Source of the DNA: Phlegmacium glaucopus
Taxonomy: Eukaryota; Basidiomycota; Agaricomycetes; Agaricales; Cortinariaceae
Assembly: GCA_015039465.1 (NCBI GenBank)
Contig: MU130624.1
Coordinates: forward strand, 176,840 to 240,839
Direction of reading: 5' to 3'
Length of the DNA: 64,000 bases
A program made the translations under genes and the position numbers. Positions 31,394 to 41,189 of this stretch are shown in pieces. Every line of letters starts with the position of its first letter. Positions within the stretch are counted from its first letter, which is position 1. The notes beneath the pieces were generated by a model. It ran no database searches, had not been told where the DNA came from, and saw nothing but the letters and a program-made list of their open reading frames with translations.

Positions 31394-31830
31394 TGTTACG
31401 GCGACTATAAGCTTGCACTCGCGTTCGGTGCTGGGCCAATAGACCAAATAACTAGGGACTGTTTGTACAGTTGCAATCGTATTCAACAAGTAAGACTGAG
31501 GACGGCAGGTTCTGAGCAAGCTGTGTAGATTAAGACCGTAGGAATACAAAGGTCTAAACTAGGGATCATGGCTATGGGTATGGCTCTTATATACTAAGGG
31601 GTCAAGTCAGAGATAAGGGAATGGTCCGTGCTGGGAGTACGAGTCGGTACGAGTCAGAGATAGAGGGAACGGAAGCGATAGCTAAGTATAGTACATGGAA
31701 GGTTCAGGGCAAAGGGGTAAGTAGGGAAAGAGGTGGTGTAAGAAGGGAACAATGAAGGAAGATGCAATGTACAGTAAAGAAAGGGGAGAAAAAGGAATAG
31801 GGGCCATGCGCGTACCAGATGTTCATAACA
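31394..31830 (-). repeat. 5' LTR of Y
   Basis: 437 bp, same ends as the LTR at 20438-20874. The adjoining 31393-31065 is untranslated leader with short ORFs. No tRNA-type primer site is obvious next to the LTR. Confidence 0.9.
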
Positions 31831-31835
31831 CTAGT

Positions 31836-32741
31836 ACCAATGACTCAAGTCTGCCTCTGAATGGCCCACCTCAGCAGAAAAAAAAAAAAAACACAAAACA
31901 CCACCTCGGTAGGTGACTGCGTTACTAGTGTGGTATCATTAGATTTTTCTGACGAGGTTTCTAGTCTAAGCTTCAGAAATGGATTGCTTACCGTGAAGAA
32001 TTCCTTGAAGAACTTCTCCGCCACAATGGACTTGGCACAAATGCTGGCTCTACAACAATGTGTTCTTCATGCCGGCAGGTAGAGGGGACTTATCAGTGTC
32101 AAGATTGCTTCAGGAAGTCGTTGTATTGCCCTGAATGTCTAGTGGCTGCACATAGCAATCATCTGTTGCATCGTATAGAGGTAAGTTATCCTTTCTTCTT
32201 TTTTTTTTTTGGTATTCCTGATATTGTTACAGCATTGGAATGGGAAGTTTTTTGAAAAAACTACACTTAAGAGCCTCGGATTACGCATTCAGTTAGGACA
32301 TGGAGGGGCCCCTTGCCCCTGTCCTTACACAGGACCTCCGATTTTTTGGTCATCAATAATTCTGGTGTTCACCCTGTACAAGTCACTTTTGTGATTGCTT
32401 GTCTGGTGATCGGGCCCATCAATGTGTGCAGCTGCTACGGGCGGGTTGGTTCCCTGCTACAATGGAACAGCCTAAGACGGTCTTCACCTCCGATGCACTC
32501 AACACCTTCCACAAACTCACACTACAGGGCAAGACTACCTTGTACAACTTCTATCACACGATCCTTTGTCTGACCGACAAGGCACAGATCGGAAAATCTG
32601 TGGTACATTTAAACTACAATTTTTTTGCGGTTGCAGAGTTTAATCCTTAGCTGTAGTATCAATATGGTGAATTTCTTCGTGTTGTATGGATCTGGCACCA
32701 CTTGATGATGCTCAAACGGGCTGGGCGTGGCTGTTAGGGCA
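31836..32741 (+). pseudogene. CxC2 cysteine-cluster protein associated with KDZ transposases, N-terminal part
   Basis: Continuation of the gene that starts at 20417. After an A14 run that breaks the frame by one base come VYSLD-like VSLDFSDEVSSLSF, then the cysteine cluster CSSCRQVEGTYQCQDCFRKS, LYCPECLVAAHSNHLLHRIE, an intron 32181-32231 (GTAAGT..TTACAG), HWNGKFFEKTTLKSLGLRIQ, LGHGG, and in other frames GVHPVQVTF, FCDCLSGDRAHQCVQLLRAG and WFPATMEQPKTVFT. After a second intron EFLRVVWIWHHLMMLKRAGR ends near 32741. At least three frameshifts and a TAG. KDZ elements are fungal DNA transposons with this N-terminal domain; the transposase core is missing. Confidence 0.8.
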
Positions 32742-33163
32742 ACTGCAACGCTGACTTAGTCAAGCTAGCAGGGGATCCAAAGTTAACAATATTTCAGAAA
32801 AGATATCTACAAGTGACTTACCTAGCAGGGGATCCAAAGAGGAAAGGATGGGGATCCCTGCTAGGCTGGGGGTGTTTAAGTACTAATATGGACATAATGG
32901 AGATATAAAATAAATAAAGGAATGATACAATAATAATTAATTAATTAAATAAGAAGTGGTGCGATATGAAAAAATAGAAATAAAAGATGGAGTGAATCGG
33001 AGGATCGGAGTCGGAGCGGAACTACGGGGTTCCAGAGTCAACCGGTGGTGGAAGCGGAGTTGGACAGAAGGTCGGAGGTCGTCGGAAAGGCGGGGTGTAT
33101 GATTCTAAAGTTCAGGTTTGGGTTAAAGTCAGGTGTCCCCTAACAAATTCACATACCACGCTT
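32742..33163. other. No gene; short inverted repeat
   Basis: AGCTAGCAGGGGATCC near 32765 (repeated at about 32823) and its complement GGATCCCTGCTAGGCT near 32863 may be remains of a small TIR element. The rest is AT-rich, followed by GGAGTCGGAG-rich sequence. Confidence 0.4.
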
Positions 33164-35535
33164 ATGCCTAAGGCTGCTATTGAAACAAGTCGTGTTCAGA
33201 CACAGAGCACAAATGTTAACAAACATCCCAGAGCAGAAGCACAGGCTGCTTTGAGGGCTCATAAACTGCGCCGCGCTCCTGAAGTTGTACAGAGGGAGAA
33301 GGATGAACAGAAAGCAAAAAGGGAAGAGAAGGCAAGGAAAAAGCTGGAAGAGAATGCCAAGCAGGAGGCCCTTGAACTTGAGCTAGAAGAATACCAGGCT
33401 CAGCAAGAGGTTGATGTTGAGAACAAAGTCGCTGCATTTCCACATCAGCAACCCAGAGGTATATGATATCAACTATTTTGAGCTTTCTCAGACTGATGCA
33501 ATTACATAGGTTATAGTAAACCCATTGCTGGCAAGGTAAAAATAAAGTTAGCTCCTTTAAGTTTGTCGGATCTCCAAGAACAAGAAATAGCAGAAGTCCC
33601 AAACCGTCATCCAACGACTTCAACTAATGTTGGCAATAAAGCGAATAAACGCAAAAATGTAGGCCACACAGAGGCTATGGCACTGGCCAACAGCAGGGAA
33701 GAAATAGTTGCACCAGCAAAGAAGACGAGGATCAATCCTCCCCAGACAACAACTTCAACTAACATCAACAATAGAGCCAATAAACACAAACACATACCCC
33801 ACACAGAAGCTACCGCACCAGCTAGCGATAGCAAAGAAATAGTTGCACCAGCAAAGAAGACAAGGGTCAATCCTCCCCAAACAACGACTTCAACTAACAT
33901 CAGCAGTAAACACAAAAACATACCCCACACAGAAGCTACCGCGCCAGCCAGCAATAGCGAAGAAATAGTTGCACCAAAGATTAATCCTCCTCAGTGTCCT
34001 GTACCACATCCAACTTGGAAGAAAGGGACCTCCACTCAAGTGTCCATAACATCTGAAACTTCGCTCTCCAATGTAACCATGACAGCAATGATGCCAGACA
34101 AGGACGAGAGCCAAGGCCACCCTAGGCTGCCTATGAGGAAGCGCTCAAGCTATGATGACAATGATATCACAGATGTTGAAAATTTGAACGATCTGGTAAC
34201 ACCTGTTTGTCCATCAAAGAAAATCAAAACAGATAAAGAGGCCGGATTGAACAAACCTCAACCCCTCCAATGTACAGGTATTCATCGTGCAGTCACAGAA
34301 TGCAAGTAGGGCATTGATTAAAAAGATCTCTAGAAACACTGATCAGGTTTGAGGGATCCAAAATAATAACTCGATGACCTACCGATATCTCCAACTTAGC
34401 CAATGATCAACCTCAAGTTCTTTCCGATACAGACTCTGGAGAGGAAAAGACACTGTGGCCAGGTGATTTACAGCAAAGTCAAAACACCATAGCTGATACA
34501 GACGATGAAGATATCAAACTGTTTGAGACACCCACAGCTTTGAAGAAAGCAAAGAAACAAGCAGCGCCAGTCAGTGAAATTGAAGAGACATCTGAAATAG
34601 AGGGAGTTGAAACAAAATGGGTGGGAACAGACGAACAAAAGAACAAAGGCTCGGCAGTTGACAGGACAACAAGCTGGGTGAGCCCTCGTGTAGATTATTG
34701 AATGATAACTGTTGATAACGATCATATGGATTTCCTTTTATAGAAGCCATCAACCACAGGAACACGGTAAGTGACTCACATCGGGGCTCTCTAAGTCCTC
34801 TCATCATACTACATTCAGAGCTTCTAACGCCTCTCATCCTGCTCCTGCTCCCACTTCCCATGCATCGAGCTTAGCTGTTACTCACTCGGCTCCTAAATCC
34901 AAGGAGGCTGCTCAACCTTGAACGACTGCCTTGAATAATGTCACTGTCAACAAAATTTCAACCTTACAATCAAAAAATAAACTGAGGCTGATAGGTAAGG
35001 CCAGGACTTCAAAAGAGCTAATACAGTCGAGGGTGATTTAGAGTTTGTCATCACTGGCAAGCTCAGCGATGAGGATGACTCACATGAAAGACAAGCCGCA
35101 TTTAAGAGCCCCGAGAAAGGAGTAGAGTCACAAAAGTCGAGCAAGGTAAGTTGAGTGATTCATGTCTCTATTGTCCTGACTGATGTTCATTTTCTGTTAT
35201 CAGACTCAAATCAAAGCAACACGCACAAAGAAAGAAAAAGAAGCCTATCTTACCCATCTCCCTAAGGAAGCCGAGCCGCTGTTCTCCACCATCGCTCTTC
35301 CCACTTTCATCGGCAAATTTTTTGCTGATGGGAATGGTTGGGAAACCCCTTCTAAGACTTATATACCGATTCTACAGGATATCTGCGACCGCGTTTATGG
35401 ACAAGAACTAAAGCTCAAAGTCACAGAGGACAGCAAAGTATGGAAAAAAGTATGTACCATCATCGCTCTGACTGAATCGCAACTGAATTGCTAACATTTC
35501 ACCAGGCCACGCAAACTCAACTCTGGGATTATTGT

Positions 35536-36113
35536 TAGTGTTTGGAAGTCCGGTCCAGTCCGGTTTTTTGGTATTTTTGGACAGGACCGGGACCGCAACC
35601 GGTCCACTTAGCTTCTAAAAGGTCAAAAGACCAGACTGGACTGATTAGGACCGGTCCACATCGGTTTTTTGCAGTCCTGGACCAGTCCTGGTCTAAGACT
35701 GTCCAGGACCGGACTTTTGACAAATACCGGTCATATTTTCATATATAACATCAGACAAATATGTAGATGTGATCTCTACCTTTAGAATAAGCTCAAGAAC
35801 GTTAAATTCCGTTGGGAATTGACAATTTTATGGTGATATTATTGGTTTCCTACTATTTTGTGTACATTTTTACTGTTTTATTTTTTTCTCAGTGAATATT
35901 TGACCAATAAATACGGTCTTTATCTCGTTCGAAAGGAAAAAATAAGGGCTACAAAACTACTGGTTTAGACCGGTCCTATGACCGACGACCGGTCTTTTAC
36001 CAGTCTTTGATTCTCAAAAACCAAAAAACCGGACTGCTGGTCCGGTCTTTTGCAGTCTGGTCCGGTCTTTTTGCAGTCTTTTTCCAGTCCTGCAACTGGA
36101 CTTCCAAACACTA
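35536..36113. mobile_element. H1: 578 bp hAT-like miniature element
   Basis: The ends TAGTGTTTGGAAGTCC and GGACTTCCAAACACTA are inverted repeats. The flanks ATTATTGT (35528-35535) and ATTATCGT (36114-36121) form an 8-bp duplication with one transition. Removal restores CTC TGG GAT TAT CGT AGT in the host exon. Subterminal DNA is filled with GGACCGGTCC-type words. TAGTG..CACTA tips and 8-bp duplications fit hAT. Confidence 0.85.
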
Positions 36114-36876
36114 ATTATCGTAGTCGGATAAAAAGCAGGGCCTTGCAGGCTGTCAAAGATGCTTTCATTCTTGAGTATGGTGGAGAGGCGTTGAAAGACG
36201 AGAGAAAAAGGATGGAGTTTGGCAAATTTTTATGTACTAAAGGAGAACACAACTTCACATTCAAAATAATCAACCAGAATGTGAGTGTATTCGATTTCTG
36301 TGAACACTATTGACAATTTTTATATAACAGGGGAAGAGAAAGGCCCAATTCGAGAACAAAATGATCATAGAGACAATGTCAGTCCACTACGCCTTTGTGA
36401 CGCTGAAGAAAAAACTTCCAAACTTTGATATTGGTGAACCAGAAGTTGCCCTTGTGTTGGCAACTGCAGCGGTAAGCAATTATGGCCAAATTACATGGTC
36501 GGTAAACTAATTTAATTGCAAGTTGAGCGTGCCCTTGTTTTGTGGCGTGACAATCATCTGGAATACAAATGTGGTACTGTCAAGCACCATAGAACGTCAA
36601 GCGCACAAGATTTCAGCGGTACTAATTATAGGTCATCCACTCTGGGATGGCTGGAATGTATACGAGAGAAGCGTAAAAAGGATGCTAATTTTTTTGCCAA
36701 GGTCTGCAAGCAGGCATGTGAATTTTATCATCTAACCGGAAAAAACAAATTATCAGCCAGTCATCAATACTCAGATTGTGAGATTGAAGAGCATGCTGGT
36801 GTAATGAGTGACGACTCGGATCAAGAAGAATGTACTACTGCTGTGAGGGGCAATGAGGGCGGCAATGACGAGAGCG

Positions 36877-37480
36877 TAGTGATGCCAAAGTTCAGTTCAG
36901 TTCAGTTCAGCAGCACTTTTTGCTGAACTGAGAACTGAACTGACTAAGTTTTTCCTGAACTGAACTGAACTGTTAAAGAACTGGTTCGAACTGAACTGAA
37001 CTGAAGAACTGTTATAAATTCTATATTTTACTTATTATTGGAAATTCCATCGTCCAAGGACCATCCTTAGGCCTTAGGCACCCAATTTCTACTCATGTAT
37101 GATCTCAGGACCCCTTGAGAATATATAACACCACTGATTTGTATTTATGTTCCAAAATGGATACTGCTAATATATAACATAATCACATCATATACCAAGC
37201 TGGCCATTATCTCCTTGCTCAATCATTGTTTTACTCCCAAAAGGACTTCCAAATCATTTGTACATCACCAAAGAACCAATTTCCAGGAAACATGGATCAA
37301 TATATAGGAATTTCTCATCCTCCGAGGACCTATCGGTTCAGCAGTTCAGTTCAGTTCGAACTGGATGAACTGCCAATTCTCCAGATGCCTGAACTGAACT
37401 GAACTTTTCAGTTCAGTTCAGTTCAGTTCAGTCAGTTCAGGTTCAGTGAGTCAGTTCAGAACTGAACTTTGGCATCACTA
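36877..37480. mobile_element. H2: 604 bp hAT-like miniature element
   Basis: TAGTGATGCCAAAGTTCAG to CTGAACTTTGGCATCACTA, perfect 8-bp duplication CGAGAGCG (36869-36876 and 37481-37488). The inner flanks are arrays of AGTTCAGTTCAG/CTGAACTGAACT. Removal restores the reading frame of the host's last exon (GGNDES/DADVQ). Confidence 0.95.
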
Positions 37481-37601
37481 CGAGAGCGACGCGGATGTTC
37501 AAACAAGAGACCCGGATGGTGACGAGAGCGACGATGACGAGGGGATGTATGCTGATTACAGCAATGATGAAGCCGGGGACGCTGCTGGACATATTTACTA
37601 G

Positions 37602-38400
37602 CAAAAAGGTAAGAGTAAAATATTCACACAGCAAATAGCAGCTCATGTTTTCTGCCATTCTCAGACTCGGACTCTTCCTATTAACATACTGAATTCAGAC
37701 CAACCTTGGCTTATTTCAACATAGGCCATCATGATACTACTACTCTACTATACGCTTGCTGAACTCATCATTTCAACATGGATGACAACTTTTACTCCCC
37801 CTCTCATACAAAAATCTATGTCTACTTACTACTCCTTTACTTTAATAACTTGAATGCACTTATTTCGACCTTTTTCATCTACTTGTGACATCCGCTTTGA
37901 TACTTGAATCACTTACTAATCGCCCTTTCCGATGCTTATGGCCGGCTTTTTGTGACCCNNNNNNNNNNNNNNNNNNNNNNNNNNNNNNNNNNNNNNNNNN
38001 NNNNNNNNNNNNNNNNNNNNNNNNNNNNNNNNNNNNNNNNNNNNNNNNNNNNNNNNNNNNNNNNNNNNNNNNNNNNNNNNNNNNNNNNNNNNNNNNNNNN
38101 NNNNNNNNNNNNNNNNNNNNNNNNNNNNNNNNNNNNNNNNNNNNNNNNNNNNNNNNNNNNNNNNNNNNNNNNNNNNNNNNNNNNNNNNNNNNNNNNNNNN
38201 NNNNNNNNNNNNNNNNNNNNNNNNNNNNNNNNNNNNNNNNNNNNNNNNNNNNNNNNNNNNNNNNNNNNNNTTTAATAAGCTACAAGTAATCTACTAGCAA
38301 TAACAGTATGACGAAATACAAAAAATGTGTCGTACAATGCTAATCTCCGGGACAGTGTTATCGTTCGTTCATTATATACTGTACCGTCAGTAGGTATGCA
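37602..38400. other. No recognised gene; includes assembly gap 37959-38270
   Basis: Probable 3' flank of the DUF6532-like pseudogene, then 312 N, then AT-rich DNA. ORFs through the N are artefacts. Confidence 0.6.
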
Positions 38401-39225
38401 TCAGGCGAGGGTGAATTTCCTTCCGGATGGGCTACGACAGGCGGAAACCGAAGCGGAGACTTGGAGTTCATCGGCACTCTGATCGACAAGGATGATTAAG
38501 TAGTGATAGATATGATGAACTAAGTTGATTGCTCACATTAACGTCAGCAGCTGGAATACTTACAGGAGCAAGATCATCGATCCCCGAAGTGGAAACCGAA
38601 GTAGAGAGTGGATTATGGGAGGCCTGATTGATGAGGATGGTTAAATGCTTAAGGATGCGATGGGTGAAGCTGAACACTCACAGTAATGCCTACATCCTTG
38701 AACGCTCTGCCAGCGACTTGAATAACTTGTGCGCTTGCAGCCACAGCATTCGCAGGAACGGATAGCATGGGATCGGCAGTGCTTGTTTTGATGGTCGACG
38801 TCGAAGTTGCTGGTTCAGAGCTTGAATCCAGAGCATCGTTGATGGTCAGAGACGGATGTTTTGATTTCATGGTGCAGGTAGAAGTTGAAGATGTGGAATG
38901 GGTGCTTGGTGTAATCGAATCGACAAGTGACGACGGCTCCTCGACGGTCCTAGCGAATGAAGCGAGCATATGGACCAAGAATCAACGTTAAGAAAACACA
39001 AAAAGACATGGACGGACCGATGCCTGCATAGGCAGTAATCTGGCTGCGTGTGGATGCCAGACTCGGTGTCGGTCTCAACGCTAGCTCCCCCCGGACGTCC
39101 TGGTCATCAACTTGTGCGCATGCAGCCGCAGCAGGAACGGATAGCATGGGATCAGCGGTGTTTGCGTCAATTCGATGTCGAAGTTGCTGGTTCTCGTTTG
39201 TCGTCGTTTGTTCATGTTCGTTCAT
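38401..39225 (-). CDS. Ser/Thr-rich protein with duplicated segment, unrecognised
   Basis: Minus-strand exons: 39225 to about 39020, about 38958-38682, 38623-38564 and 38478-38401. The last two introns are clear (38681-38624 and 38563-38479, GTGAGT/GTAAGT..CAG) and in phase; the first is less certain. The segment TADPMLSVPA..A.CAQV occurs twice, once per large exon, an internal duplication. The end is SGRKFTLA. No domain recognised. Style and exon layout recall the Ser/Thr-rich middle of the 14.9-17.6 kb pseudogene. Confidence 0.5.
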
Positions 39226-39636
39226 TCATTGTTGGCGTTCGTTGTTGTCGTTTGTTCATTGTCGTTTGTTGAATCGTCGTTTGTCTGTAGTAGTTTATAT
39301 TAGATTTAAATTAAATTTTTAAAAAAAATACCTGCCAAGGTAGTACCGGTGCTTGTCATCGTTGTGCTCGACATTGTTGTTCCGTGCTCGTGGTAGTCAT
39401 CCCTGTGTACTGTCATATACAGTAAATAAATCGAGAAACTTACCAAAAATAACTCCCCCGGTGGGGAGTTGTTGGCGTTGTTGGTGTGGTTGTGGTATTG
39501 TTGGTCTTGTCAGCGTTGTTGATAATGGGAGTCGCAGATTTTTCAAACTCCGAAATCCAAAACATCGGGTCGGGCGCCTAACAATATTTTATAGATTATA
39601 AATTCAATTCTCTACGGAAAAATTAGAAAAAAAATT
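39226..39636. other. GTCGTTTGTTC-rich sequence and one GC hairpin
   Basis: Upstream of the reverse-strand gene lies DNA in the style of E-element cores: TCGTTTGTTCATT repeats, then ACTCCCCCGGTGGGGAGT near 39450. No E-type termini seen. No gene. Confidence 0.5.
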
Positions 39637-39639
39637 TAC

Positions 39640-39818
39640 ACAAAGTTCGGTTCGAACCGGTTCGAACCCGGTTCTCAAAATCTTAGAAATATGAGAACCG
39701 AGAACCGGACCGATGGTCCAAGATCCTTGGACCGAACTGAACTGAACCTGAACCGACGGTTCGGTTCTTTCGGTTCTCGGTTCTTGCGCCAGTTCGGAAC
39801 CGAACTTTGGCATCACTA
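39640..39818. mobile_element. H3: relative of H2 with a different inner array
   Basis: The right end CCGAACTTTGGCATCACTA matches H2's tip base for base in the outer 16 bp, but the inner words are GGTTCGAACCGGTTC and TTCGGTTCTC rather than AGTTCAG. The left tip is eroded (CAAAGTTCGGTTCG remains). No duplication can be confirmed. Confidence 0.7.
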
Positions 39819-39829
39819 ACATACAAGGA

Positions 39830-40971
39830 CGGATTCAAGTGCGAAAAAGGTCAACAAGTGGAAATTAAGTTAGTGACTGGGCTTGAAAAAGAACAACCTC
39901 CTTGAACAAGTGACTGTCAAGAAGATTTTCCAATCCTTGATCCGCTTCTTGAAATGGCATCAAGCGAGTCAAGGGGGTTTCAAGAGAGGTTCAAGGACTA
40001 ATGTGTTTTGCTGATGAAAGGATTTTTAGCAGTTCGGAGGCATAATCGATGACGAGGATACTCAGCGTGATCTCACATCCTGCGAGTAATACCATGTAGT
40101 ACTATGTCTATGCACAAAAAAGGAAGGAGCATGATGATGGCCCAGGGTTTTTGGATATAGTTCTATTTTTATCACTCGCTGAGTGTGGAAGCCGACAGAA
40201 GCCGACTCGGAGTTTGTCTATAACACTTCCACCTATACCCCTGTACTAAAATATGGTATCACTACCTACCTGACGCTTGCATCGGACTAATCGGACCCGG
40301 CTCCGTTCACCCATCTAAAACTATCTAAAAGCATGGCTGTTCGCAGCCTGTGCACTCCTGTCCACGCAGTGTGCACGCCCGAGTGATTAATACCAATCTT
40401 TATAAAAATAACTTTTGGGAGGCGGCGTCTGGCGGCGTTGTGTTGCTATAAAGCTAAAAATAACATCTCATCATTGCAGTGTTGTTTCCCAAACTGTACC
40501 CCCTGGTCCCACAAGACTTGAAAGCGCTCAGTGTGAACTAATCGGACCAAAGTCCACATGAATTCATTTTTAGATGATCCACCTAATGTATAATACCACT
40601 CGTTCCAACCAATCCTCAAATTTTTTGGGTTTTATGCCTGTAAGAATGAATGAATCATGGGATAGCCCGAGGTCTCAGGCGGGCACAACCCGGTACCATG
40701 TTTCACCGAAATATGATATCCAACTATGACCATGACTCGATAAGGGCGCAGTCGAGGGACGCGCGTCACTAAGTCTGTACGACGTCCTTTGACAATATTC
40801 CGGGTAGGATCAATATGCCACCGAAACATTTGGCGGCTACCTGAAACTCTTTGTAGCAGCGGTAGAAACGAGACTACCTATCGGGCTCTCTTGACGAAAT
40901 TAAACAATAATTAGAATGGTATAAGTAGAGGACTACTCAAGGCCAGAAGTACAGTACAACATAAATCCGCA
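39830..40971. other. No recognised gene
   Basis: Short ORFs only. From 40150 on the base composition is less repetitive than to the left. An AAGTAGAGGACTACTC segment at about 40924 precedes the candidate peptide gene. Confidence 0.5.
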
Positions 40972-41189
40972 ATGCGTTCAGCCTACCTGCCATCCCTCTA
41001 TTTAATCTTCACCATGGTGGCTTTTGTATGTTGCGTGCCCTTAACACCAAGCACGGAGATATCCAGCGAACAAGGTAAGCTCGTTGAAATTGCTCTTGAT
41101 TAACTATGCTGATCCAGAAGAAACTTACATTTTAAGTTCGTCCTAGAATTTTCCTTGCTGTTGATGAAGAACCACAGAAGGACAGCTAG
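40972..41189 (+). CDS. Candidate small secreted peptide
   Basis: ATG at 40972 opens MRSAYLPSLYLIFTMVAFVC, a good signal peptide with a probable cut near CCVPLTPS. Exon 1 ends at 41074 before GTAAGC. With the acceptor TTTTAAG (41136) the mature part ends VRPRIFLAVDEEPQKDS at 41189 (about 51 residues in all). With the nearer acceptor GATCCAG (41117) it ends at 41146. Too short for family assignment. Confidence 0.35.

Larger units (their letters stand above)
20438..31830 (-). mobile_element. Y: complete chromodomain-type Ty3/gypsy LTR retrotransposon, 11.4 kb, with extra ORFs
   Basis: Two LTRs of exactly 437 bp (20438-20874 and 31394-31830) start TGTTATGAA and end TAACA on the minus strand, and CTAGT flanks both outer ends (20433-20437, 31831-31835). 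I count seven differences between the LTRs, all transitions. Inside on the minus strand come gag, protease, reverse transcriptase, RNase H and integrase, then an assembly gap, a chromodomain, a second zinc-knuckle ORF, an LTR-like segment, the small element E6 and a BTB-like ORF. The coding regions carry several TGA stops. Y sits in a KDZ-type gene. Confidence 0.9.
33164..37601 (+). pseudogene. DUF6532-like protein, ten exons, interrupted by two miniature transposons
   Basis: Exons: 33164-33458, 33510-34277, 34400-34677, 34744-34766, 34819-34994, 35027-35145, 35204-35449, 35506-36280 (H1 inside), 36331-36471, 36522-37601 (H2 inside). Phases fit across all joints except the last acceptor, which reads CAA|G instead of CAG|G. 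The N-terminal half is a basic coiled-coil-like region (KAKREEKARKKLEEN), then three about 45-residue repeats (EIVAPAKKTRINPPQTTTST). The C-terminal half resembles DUF6532 (ALQAVKDAFILEYGG, EPEVALVLATAAVERAL). A TGA lies at 34919-34921. Relatives are numerous in Agaricomycetes and of unknown function. Confidence 0.7.

Noticed and set aside
33607..33954. Hydrophobic minus-strand ORF that looks like a membrane protein
   Set aside because: Antisense of the Ala/Thr/Lys-rich repeats in the DUF6532-like gene.
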